The notes below the pieces were generated by a model. It saw only the letters and a program-made list of their open reading frames with translations. It was not told the origin of the DNA and ran no database searches. The position numbers were made by a program, and so were the translations under genes. Below, piece by piece: positions 25,989 to 32,513 of a DNA stretch of 64,000 nt. Every line of letters begins with the position of its first letter. Position 1 is the stretch's first letter. This DNA is from Myxococcales bacterium (lineage in GTDB: Bacteria; Myxococcota; Myxococcia; Myxococcales; Myxococcaceae). The DNA lies in contig JACPVI010000010.1 in the NCBI GenBank assembly GCA_016191815.1, positions 1-64,000 on the forward strand, given 5' to 3'.

Positions 25989-26948
25989 ATGAGAGCCCAC
26001 CGACGACTTCTGCTCACCCCGCTCCTCGCCGCCCTCGGCTGCGGCGGCGGCTCCTGGTCCAACAAGGAGCTCGAATTCGTCAACGCCCTCCCCGCCAAGC
26101 AGGACCTCCAGGCCAAGCTCCCCTCGGACACCGCCCGGAGCGGGCTCGCCGCCGCCGGCAGCGGCATCGGCACCCGCAAGGACGCCCTCGGGATCGGCGA
26201 GCGCTCCAAGCTCTACGAAGACACCCGCAGCGGCTCCGACGGCTTCAACCAGGGCCTGGACGCCATCCTCGCGCTCGTCGAGGGCGTGCGGAGCCTGCCT
26301 CCTACCCACCGGGAGGGCGACTCGCGCCGCCTCTGGGGGCCGTTCCCCAACAAGGAGCACCCCGGCTTCGAGGCGAGGCTGGTGATGGACCGGGTGGACA
26401 AGACCTCGTTCGCGTACCGAGTCGAGTTCCGCAAGCAGGCCGGCGGCGAGTGGTTCGACGTGCTCACCGGAAACTTCCTCGCCAGCTCCGGCATCCGCAA
26501 GGGAGTCGGCGCGCTCAACCTCTCCGGCACCAAGGCGCGCGCGGGAGGGCTGTCGGACGAGGGCCTGCAGGGGCTCGACTTCCTCGACGTCACCTACAAC
26601 ACCGAGTCGACCTTGTACGTGGCGCTGAAGGTCCGCGCCGTCACCGGGGACACGCTGGACTACGAGTACCGCGAGCTCCCCGACGGAGGCGGCCGCATGC
26701 GCTTCCTCTTGGACAGGAACGTGACCGGCAGCGCCTTCACTCTGGAGCGGCTGAGCGTGGCGAGCGCGTGGCGGGCGGGCGGCGAGGGCCGCGGTGAGGT
26801 GCAGGTCAGGGCGGGAGACGGAGTGGGCGCCTTCCACCACGAGTGCTGGGACGACGCCTTCGCCACCACCTGGTTCCGCACCTACGACGGCGCCACTGCC
26901 GGCGCCGAGTCGACTGGCTGCAAGGCCTTGGCCGACCTGCTCCGCTGA
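25989..26948 (+). CDS. Lipoprotein of unknown family, second of two paralogues
   Basis: 319 residues; lipobox ALGC at residues 15-18 then GGG. Resembles the lipoprotein at 22013 across the whole mature part: a KDALG/ERSK region, LDAILALVEGVRSLPPTH, a WGPFPN segment and the C-terminal FHHECWDDAF with a second Cys near the end (STGCKAL). It starts 11 bases after the caspase stop, so a transcriptional unit from 22013 to 26948 is likely. The convergent pyroglutamyl-peptidase-like gene ends six bases away. Confidence 0.7.
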   Translation: MRAHRRLLLTPLLAALGCGGGSWSNKELEFVNALPAKQDLQAKLPSDTARSGLAAAGSGIGTRKDALGIGERSKLYEDTRSGSDGFNQGLDAILALVEGVRSLPPTHREGDSRRLWGPFPNKEHPGFEARLVMDRVDKTSFAYRVEFRKQAGGEWFDVLTGNFLASSGIRKGVGALNLSGTKARAGGLSDEGLQGLDFLDVTYNTESTLYVALKVRAVTGDTLDYEYRELPDGGGRMRFLLDRNVTGSAFTLERLSVASAWRAGGEGRGEVQVRAGDGVGAFHHECWDDAFATTWFRTYDGATAGAESTGCKALADLLR

Positions 26949-26954
26949 GCGAGG

Positions 26955-27902
26955 CTAGGATCTCGGCGCGTCCAGCTCCCGCAGCTTGAGGACCTGCCGG
27001 TCCACCACCGCCTGCGCCAAGACGCGCATCTCCTCCGCGGTCGTTCCAGGCCTGCCCGGGGAGTCGCCGTTGATGTGAACGAAGCCCGCCGTCACCCGCT
27101 CGTCGCGCCCGAAGGTCTCGGTGAGCCGGTAGTTGAGGTAGTTGCACAGATAGGCGCTGTCGTCGGGGAAGTACTCCTCGTCCCGCCCGGAGCGGCTGCG
27201 GTCGTCGGTTCCGACCGTCCGGCCGTTGGGGAGCGAGCCGGCCGAACCCGTCAGCGCCTTGTCGATCGCGTCCACCGGCAGGTCGGTCTCCATGCGCGCG
27301 CGCGGCGCCACCGTCCGGCTGATCGGCCCTTCCTCGATGGGCTGGTTCCTCCCGTCGGTCCCGCCGCCCTTCCAGTTCTGCGGCCGCTCCTCGACCTGGG
27401 CCTGCCCGCCCGACACCCCCATGGAGATGATCACGTCCGGGCGCGCCCTCTCCATGTCCCGGAGGAACGACTCCACCGCGCCGTGCGTCACCTCGAGCTT
27501 TCGGAACTCCACGTCGGCGTTCTTGAGCCCCAGCTCGGCGAGCTTCTTGGCCAGCACGCCGGAAGGGTTCGGCCGGCCCGCCGCCTCGTCGTAGGTGCCG
27601 CCGAAGTCGCCGTAGCCGGTGATCACCACCTTCAGCTTCCGTTCGCCCGGACGGAGCTCCACCGGTCCGGCCGAAGCGGGGGCCTCCAAGTCGCCCACCG
27701 CCGGAGGCAAGCCTCGCGCGGCCATTTCCCTCCGCGGCGCCTCGAACCCATCGTTCCTTGCGCGGTTGGGCGCCGCGCTCCGGACGGGTGTCCATCCCCT
27801 CGCCGGCCCTCGCGACTCGTCCTTCCGAGCGCTGGCCGGTCGCTCAGCCTTGCGAGATCGAACGCGGCCGGACTTCGAGCTGCGGGTGCGGTCTACGGGC
27901 AT
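26955..27902 (-). CDS. Pyroglutamyl-peptidase I-like (C15) cysteine peptidase
   Basis: 315 residues; GGAGG precedes ATG 27902. After an unusual basic, low-complexity N-terminus of about 85 residues, the C15 fold is visible: VVITGYGDFGG...NPSG near 93-114, PDVIISMGVSGG near 155-166, Glu in VEERPQNW at 171-172, catalytic C253 in AYLCNYLNYRL and H276 in GFVHIN. Family members remove N-terminal pyroglutamate and are normally about 200-220 residues; the insertion between the Glu and Cys motifs and the N-terminal extension are atypical. No signal peptide. Convergent with the caspase island. Confidence 0.72.
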   Translation of the reverse strand: MPVDRTRSSKSGRVRSRKAERPASARKDESRGPARGWTPVRSAAPNRARNDGFEAPRREMAARGLPPAVGDLEAPASAGPVELRPGERKLKVVITGYGDFGGTYDEAAGRPNPSGVLAKKLAELGLKNADVEFRKLEVTHGAVESFLRDMERARPDVIISMGVSGGQAQVEERPQNWKGGGTDGRNQPIEEGPISRTVAPRARMETDLPVDAIDKALTGSAGSLPNGRTVGTDDRSRSGRDEEYFPDDSAYLCNYLNYRLTETFGRDERVTAGFVHINGDSPGRPGTTAEEMRVLAQAVVDRQVLKLRELDAPRS

Positions 27903-27976
27903 ACGTCCTCCGGAGGCATTCTCGCCGAGGCTGCGCCGCCGTTGCCTCGGTCAAATGACGCAGCGCCCCAGGGCGC

Positions 27977-28213
27977 TCAGTGCCGATCGTCGAACGCGAT
28001 TCCCTTCTCCACTTCGATGATCGCGTCCTTGACAAAGGCGATGGCCTTTACGCGGTGACCGCCTTTGTCGGGCGAGCCCTTCTCCAGCGCGTCCTTGGCT
28101 TGGTGGAGGTGGTGGAGCGCCTCCTTCATCCGCGGCTGGCGCTCGGCGAGCGCCTGGGTGGTGACGCAGCCGATCACCGCACCGATCGCTACGGCAAGAA
28201 TCGTCTTCTTCAC
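27977..28213 (-). CDS. Small exported or membrane-anchored helical protein
   Basis: 78 residues from GTG 28213, preceded by GCAGGGGG; longer upstream starts lack a ribosome site. One hydrophobic N-terminal segment (ILAVAIGAVIGCVTTQALA) works as signal or anchor. The mature part is amphipathic helix rich in His, Lys and Glu, with a GSPDKGGHRVKAIAFVKDAIIEVEKGI tail like small periplasmic proteins found across Proteobacteria (function unknown). Confidence 0.65.
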   Translation of the reverse strand: MKKTILAVAIGAVIGCVTTQALAERQPRMKEALHHLHQAKDALEKGSPDKGGHRVKAIAFVKDAIIEVEKGIAFDDRH

Positions 28214-28365
28214 GGGGCCCCCTGCGAGGTGTTCCGCGCCAGCATAAGGCAGATCGGGGGTGTCGGGGTCAACCCGGAAGTGGGCGACGACCTCCGCGGC
28301 CGGCCCGCCCATCGGGCACATGGAAAGGGCACGGCGGCTGCTTTCTGCGAGAGCGGAGGTGGCAC

Positions 28366-28791
28366 ATGCGCGAGAAGACCTCCGACTGGATGATGAGTGA
28401 CGTCATCACCACCACTGCCGAGCAGCCGCTCCGGGACGCGGTGGCCCTGATGCGCCGCCACAACATCCGGCACTTGTGCGTTGTTGGCGCGTGCTGCCGC
28501 CTGGTGGGGGTGCTCACCGATCGCGATGTCAAGCGGACCCTCCCCTCGGCGGCGGCCGGCTCGGCGCGCGAGGACTATGAGCTTGCGTTGGACGGCCTCA
28601 CGGTCCAGCAGGCGATGACCCGGGATCCGGTGACCGCCCGCCCTGGCGGTGCGCTCGGCGTCACGGCCGAGGCGATGCTTCGCGGCAAGTTCGGCATGAT
28701 CCCCGTGGTGGTGGACTCCGGCAGGCTGGTGGGAGTCGTCACCCAGACGGAGCTACTCCGCGCCCTGCTTCGGCTACTCCGCGCCCAGTAG
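28366..28791 (+). CDS. Tandem CBS-domain protein
   Basis: 141 residues made of two CBS motifs: residues about 8-60 (WMMSDVITTTAEQPLRDAVALMRRHNIRHLCVV...LVGVLTDRDV) and about 80-138 (QAMTRDPVTARPGGALG...GMIPVVVDSGRLVGVVTQTEL). No other domain. Stand-alone CBS pairs bind adenine nucleotides such as AMP or ATP and regulate a partner enzyme or channel. Divergent from the small helical protein. Monocistronic as far as can be seen. Confidence 0.88.
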   Translation: MREKTSDWMMSDVITTTAEQPLRDAVALMRRHNIRHLCVVGACCRLVGVLTDRDVKRTLPSAAAGSAREDYELALDGLTVQQAMTRDPVTARPGGALGVTAEAMLRGKFGMIPVVVDSGRLVGVVTQTELLRALLRLLRAQ

Positions 28792-29125
28792 GAATCCGCC
28801 GCCCGGCCGAGGCGGCCCCGTCAGGAAACTGACAGGTACCGACCAGATGTCAGACGGCCGCATGGGGTACTGCCTCAAACCAGGACGCGCTGTGTCTTGA
28901 CTTGAAACAGTTGCTTGTGTTCCAGAAAATGCCTGGTTTGCGGTGAGTTAGGTGATTTCTTGCTATGCGGCTTGACATCGCGCGCGGCATCTTGGCGAAG
29001 GCACGCTCCACTAGCCCAACCGTGGGGGTTGATGCAAGTGGTTGTTCTTTCTCGCCACCACGTTCGGCGCGGGAGTTGCTGAACGGCGGCGCGCTGTGCG
29101 GGCCTCGGACAAAGGGTGGCAAGCG
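28792..29125. other. AT-richer intergenic region with inverted repeats
   Basis: 334 bases without a credible gene. Between about 28,860 and 29,000 base composition is visibly more AT-rich than anywhere nearby. It contains nested inverted repeats at 28,820-28,853 (listed separately), two TTGAC(A/T) boxes (28,908 and 28,972 regions) and a weak promoter-like TTGCGG-17-TGCTAT at 28,938-28,966 facing the metalloprotease gene. I recognise no transposase or RNA family. Confidence 0.5.
28820..28853. promoter_or_regulatory. Nested inverted repeats (possible operator or small terminator)
   Basis: GTCAG-GAAA-CTGAC at 28820-28833 is a perfect five-base-pair hairpin with a GNRA-type loop. The same CTGACA half-site (28829-28834) is also repeated inverted as TGTCAG at 28848-28853 with a 13-base spacer. 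Lying just after the CBS gene it could stop transcription (no T-run follows) or act as a regulator site for the downstream metalloprotease. Confidence 0.4.
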
Positions 29126-29941
29126 ATGACCTCGGTTCGGACTCTCCTGATCTCCTCGTTGACGGTCCTGGTGGGGTGCGGCGTGGACAGCACCGCCTCC
29201 GTGGAGTCGAACCCGGAGCCCATCAGCTGGGAGCAATTCCTCTCGGTCGTCTACCTGGGAGAAGACGGCGTCTACGTCGCCAACGGCGACGAGGCGTTCG
29301 AGGACATCGGCAAGCTGCGCGCCTTCTACGACAACCACGTCGTCCGGCCAGAAGTGGGCTCATTGGGTCGGGACCTCGCCGTCTACCACCTGAACGGCTC
29401 GGACGTGAAGTGGAGCTCGAGCCAGGCGCTCAACCTCACCTATTGCGTCTCGACGAGCTTCGGCAGCAAGTACACCGAGGTGGTGAAGGCGATGACCGAC
29501 GCCACCGCCGCCTGGGAGGCCGCGGCGAGGGTCAACTTCATTCACGTCTCCAACCAGGACTCCAACTGCACCAATCGAAACAACAATGTGCTGTTCGACG
29601 TGAACCCGGTCAACGCCGGAGGCCGTTACCTCGCCCGCGCCTTCTTCCCCAACTCGAGCCGCCGCTCGCGGAACATCCTGATTGACTGGTCCTCGTTCCG
29701 CGTGTCGGCGCCGCTCACCTTGACCGGCATCCTCCGGCACGAGCTGGGGCACACGGTGGGCTTCCGCCACGAGCACACCCGCCCGGAGGCCGGCGCCTGC
29801 TTCGAGGACTGGGCCTGGCGGGCGCTCACCTCCTACGATTCCGGCTCGGTGATGCACTATCCCCAGTGCAACGGCACCGGCGACTGGTCGCTCACCCTCA
29901 CCACCAAGGACAAGGCCGGAGCGGGCGCGCTCTACCCGTAG
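29126..29941 (+). CDS. Astacin-like zinc metalloprotease, lipoprotein
   Basis: 271 residues from ATG 29126 (AAAGGGTGG upstream). Lipobox LVGC at residues 15-18. The metzincin zinc site HELGHTVGFRHEH spans residues 205-217, with His205, His209 and His215 as ligands, and the Met-turn SVMHYP at 241-246 matches astacins. No separate propeptide motif is evident, although the 85 residues before the catalytic core could serve. Surface-attached endopeptidase is the expected role. Followed by a strong hairpin. Confidence 0.87.
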   Translation: MTSVRTLLISSLTVLVGCGVDSTASVESNPEPISWEQFLSVVYLGEDGVYVANGDEAFEDIGKLRAFYDNHVVRPEVGSLGRDLAVYHLNGSDVKWSSSQALNLTYCVSTSFGSKYTEVVKAMTDATAAWEAAARVNFIHVSNQDSNCTNRNNNVLFDVNPVNAGGRYLARAFFPNSSRRSRNILIDWSSFRVSAPLTLTGILRHELGHTVGFRHEHTRPEAGACFEDWAWRALTSYDSGSVMHYPQCNGTGDWSLTLTTKDKAGAGALYP

Positions 29942-29967
29942 CTCTTCGAGGAGGGGGAAGCAGCTTC

Positions 29968-29993
29968 GCCGGCGGAGGCCATCCTCCGCCGGC
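29968..29993 (+). terminator. Strong GC hairpin after the metalloprotease
   Basis: GCCGGCGGAGG (29968-29978), loop CCAT, then CCTCCGCCGGC (29983-29993): a perfect 11-base-pair stem 26 bases past the stop codon. No T-run follows, as is common for terminators in very GC-rich genomes. Confidence 0.6.
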
Positions 29994-30088
29994 TTCGTCG
30001 TTGGGCCACTTGAGCTTCGCCACGGCGATGGAGTAAGCGGAGCGTCCCGGCGCCGCGCCGGCCCAACCATCGCCGCAAGGAGCCCCCC

Positions 30089-30808
30089 ATGCCTCGCATC
30101 GCCAAGGCCAACGTCAACCGCGTGTTGGAGAACGCTGCGAGGACCATCCTCGGAGCGAGCGGCGGGGACGGCCGGGTCAGCCGGGCGGAGGTGAAGAAGG
30201 CGCTCTCGCACCTCCAGGGCACCGAGAAGCGGCTGGTGGACATCTTCTTCCGGTTCATCGACCACCGGGACTTCAAGGCCGGCGCTCAGGTGACCAAGCG
30301 CGACATCGAGCGGGCGGTGGCCTACGCCAAGGAGCACATGATCGCCAAGTACGACCTCAACCGGAACGGGCTGTCTCATAGCGAGGTGAAGAAGATGTCG
30401 CTCACCGGGAAGCTGGCGGTCGATCTGGCCCGCCTGCTCAAGGGAGCCGCCATCCAGCCACCCGATGCCGGCCCGCGCGCGGGGGAGACCTACGGCGACT
30501 TCATCGACCGGATGAAGGTCGAGTCCCAGCGCACCTACACCACCTCCCGGGGAATCGACGCCACCCTGGAGAAGCAGATCATCGCCGCGTGCCATGAGTC
30601 CTCGTACGATGACGTGCGGACGCTCAAGGACGCCTTCGAGGCGGTCGACCAGGGCGAGATCATGGTGAGGCGGCTGAGGGACCCCTTCAGCGGCGCCCGT
30701 TTCGTGATGGTGGACTTCGGCGCCGGCGACAACACCTACGGGGCGATCTTCGAAGAGGGCAAGACGAAGCGGGCCGCCGGAATCCACGACGGCGACCTCG
30801 AGCTGTAG
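30089..30808 (+). CDS. EF-hand-like protein, unknown function
   Basis: 239 residues; AAGGAGCCCCCC is the ribosome site. No signal peptide. Two degenerate EF-hand-like loops, GGDGRVSRAEV near residue 26 and DLNRNGLSHSEV near 88, suggest calcium binding. The C-terminal half (EIMVRRLRDPFSGARFVMVDFGAGDNTYGAIFEEG) is a small beta-rich domain I do not recognise. Stands alone between the metalloprotease terminator and the GHKL-like gene, 31 bases upstream of the latter. Confidence 0.6.
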   Translation: MPRIAKANVNRVLENAARTILGASGGDGRVSRAEVKKALSHLQGTEKRLVDIFFRFIDHRDFKAGAQVTKRDIERAVAYAKEHMIAKYDLNRNGLSHSEVKKMSLTGKLAVDLARLLKGAAIQPPDAGPRAGETYGDFIDRMKVESQRTYTTSRGIDATLEKQIIAACHESSYDDVRTLKDAFEAVDQGEIMVRRLRDPFSGARFVMVDFGAGDNTYGAIFEEGKTKRAAGIHDGDLEL

Positions 30809-30839
30809 CTGCCCGCGGCCGAGCGCGCCCGGCGGCAGC

Positions 30840-32288
30840 TTGACCGCTGCGCCTTCGCCGGTGCAGGGTCCTTGGCCTCATGCCCGCGTGGGCGGCGGTG
30901 AGGTGTGGGCGGTGAGGATGATCGAGGACGAGCCGCGCTGCTCGATTGAGAGGCTCCCTCCGCGCATCGGGGCGCGGGAAACCTTCACCGAGGTGCTGGT
31001 CTGGCCCCTGCACGCCGCGGCCCAGCGCTCGCTCACCGGAAAGCGGCTGGCCGACTATCTAGGCGCCGAGCTGAGGGGGCAGCTGCTCGCACGGGAGATC
31101 GAGCTGACGGTGTATGACGCCCTCTCCCGCGGCACTTCCCAGAAATCCTTCCAGGCCGTTCCTCGCCGCTTCATCGGCGAGCGGCTCGAGCTGCCCCCGG
31201 AGGTGACGGTGGAGGGCCTGCCTCCGATCCGCCTCGAGCTGTTCCTCGCTCCGACTGGCGAGCCCGCAGCGATCCAGGTCTCGTGCGCGGGCACGCTGGT
31301 GGCAGACGACATCGGCGAGCTAGAAGTACTGGGGCTGGGCGAGCCACCCTGGGTGAGCCGCGGGCTCGCCGGCCTGATCGACTTCGCGGGCTTTCGCGTC
31401 CCGCCGGGGAGCCGCCGGGGAGTCGCGCCCGACGATGCGGCCAGCGCCTTCGCCGATGCGCTGTGGCGCATCGCGCCGCAGGTCGACGCCGAGATCAGGC
31501 GCCTCGACACCGAAAAGCGAGCCGCCGCCGACCGGGACTTGCTGCGCGAGTTGCAGAAGGCCCTGCGCGGGTTCAAGCATCGCCTGCCGCAGTACGAGTT
31601 GCCGGCAGTCCGCGACGGCGCCATTGCGCGTGACGCCGAGGCCCCGCCGGGACGGCCCATGCCGCTGGCCGCCGAGGAAGAAGCGCCAGAGGCGGTCGAG
31701 TTGTTCCCTCCGGGACCGGTCGCGTCGGCGCAAATCATTCCCCCCGAGGCTCGCGTCGCGCCGGGCGCCGAGCGACGGGTGCAGGCGGTGGCGGTGGACG
31801 CCGAGGGCCGGCGGATCGGCTCCCGGGGCGAATACCGCTGGGCAATCGACGGGGAAGGGCTGCAGGTCGCGGGCGCGGGTCCCCGCCCGGCGGTCCGCGC
31901 CGAGCCGCAACTGCTGGAAGGAGCGCGGGGGAGCCTGCGAGTGGAGGTGGCCTACTCCGGCGCGGTCGCCATTGCGATCGCGCCGGTGATCGTCGGGCCT
32001 CCCGAGGAGGAGCGCGGCTCGGCGGTCGGCATCCCCGAGCCCAGGCTGGTCAGCGACGCCAAGGGGGCGTGGCGAAGCCGGATGAGCGGGGAGGCGTGGG
32101 AGATCAACGAGGCGCACGAGGACTACGTGACGCTGCGTCGAGACGCACGAACGCGGCTGCGCTACCTCTTGACGCTCCTAGCCAAGGAGCTGGTCCAGAA
32201 GTCGTTCGCGATGCCCGGCTCCGAGCAGAACCTGGAGCGGATGGTCGAAATCCTGGCCCACGCGGAGCGAAACCTCCGCGGCGCCTGA
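30840..32288 (+). CDS. C-terminal half of a GHKL-type ATPase family protein; ATPase domain absent
   Basis: 482 residues read from TTG 30840; the true start is uncertain because no good ribosome site exists. The segment RRFIGERLELPPEVTVEGLPP...GTLVADDIGELEVLGLGEPPWVSRGLAGLIDFAGFRVPPGSRRGVAPDDAASAFADAL is the post-ATPase region of large uncharacterised Hsp90/MutL-like ATP-binding proteins also found in actinomycetes. A helical linker and an Ig-like region (about 290-390) and a C-terminal helical bundle follow. No ATP lid or N/G boxes appear upstream: only 31 bases separate it from the previous gene. Either a 5'-truncated remnant or a stand-alone domain protein. Confidence 0.5.
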   Translation: MTAAPSPVQGPWPHARVGGGEVWAVRMIEDEPRCSIERLPPRIGARETFTEVLVWPLHAAAQRSLTGKRLADYLGAELRGQLLAREIELTVYDALSRGTSQKSFQAVPRRFIGERLELPPEVTVEGLPPIRLELFLAPTGEPAAIQVSCAGTLVADDIGELEVLGLGEPPWVSRGLAGLIDFAGFRVPPGSRRGVAPDDAASAFADALWRIAPQVDAEIRRLDTEKRAAADRDLLRELQKALRGFKHRLPQYELPAVRDGAIARDAEAPPGRPMPLAAEEEAPEAVELFPPGPVASAQIIPPEARVAPGAERRVQAVAVDAEGRRIGSRGEYRWAIDGEGLQVAGAGPRPAVRAEPQLLEGARGSLRVEVAYSGAVAIAIAPVIVGPPEEERGSAVGIPEPRLVSDAKGAWRSRMSGEAWEINEAHEDYVTLRRDARTRLRYLLTLLAKELVQKSFAMPGSEQNLERMVEILAHAERNLRGA

Positions 32289-32429
32289 CACCCTGGCGTG
32301 GATTCCGCGGCTCGCGATTCGGGTTCCCCCGCCCGCGCCTCTCCTCTATCTTCGACGTGTTCCACGCCGGAGCCGTGGCGGGTCTGAGGGGACACAAGAA
32401 CGTGTGCGTACGGACGCGACTCTCGCGCG

Positions 32430-32448
32430 CGGGCAGGTCTGCTGCCCG
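32430..32448 (+). promoter_or_regulatory. Leader hairpin upstream of the giant Cys-pair gene
   Basis: CGGGCAG-GTCTG-CTGCCCG is a perfect seven-base-pair stem 66 bases before the start of the 13.4 kb operon. Could be an attenuator, the end of the preceding transcript, or chance in GC-rich DNA. The rest of the 225-base gap shows nothing else. Confidence 0.3.
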
Positions 32449-32513
32449 GGCAGTCCCCTGGCGTACCTCTTGCTCGACACGGCTCGCCGGCCTCCGTCAC
32501 CTGCGGAGATGAC

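Noticed and set aside
28850-29338. Minus-strand frame in the AT-rich intergenic region as a transposase relic
   Set aside because: Shows unusual residues (Trp, Asn, Phe) but no DDE or helix-turn-helix pattern I recognise and no flanking repeats; not supported.
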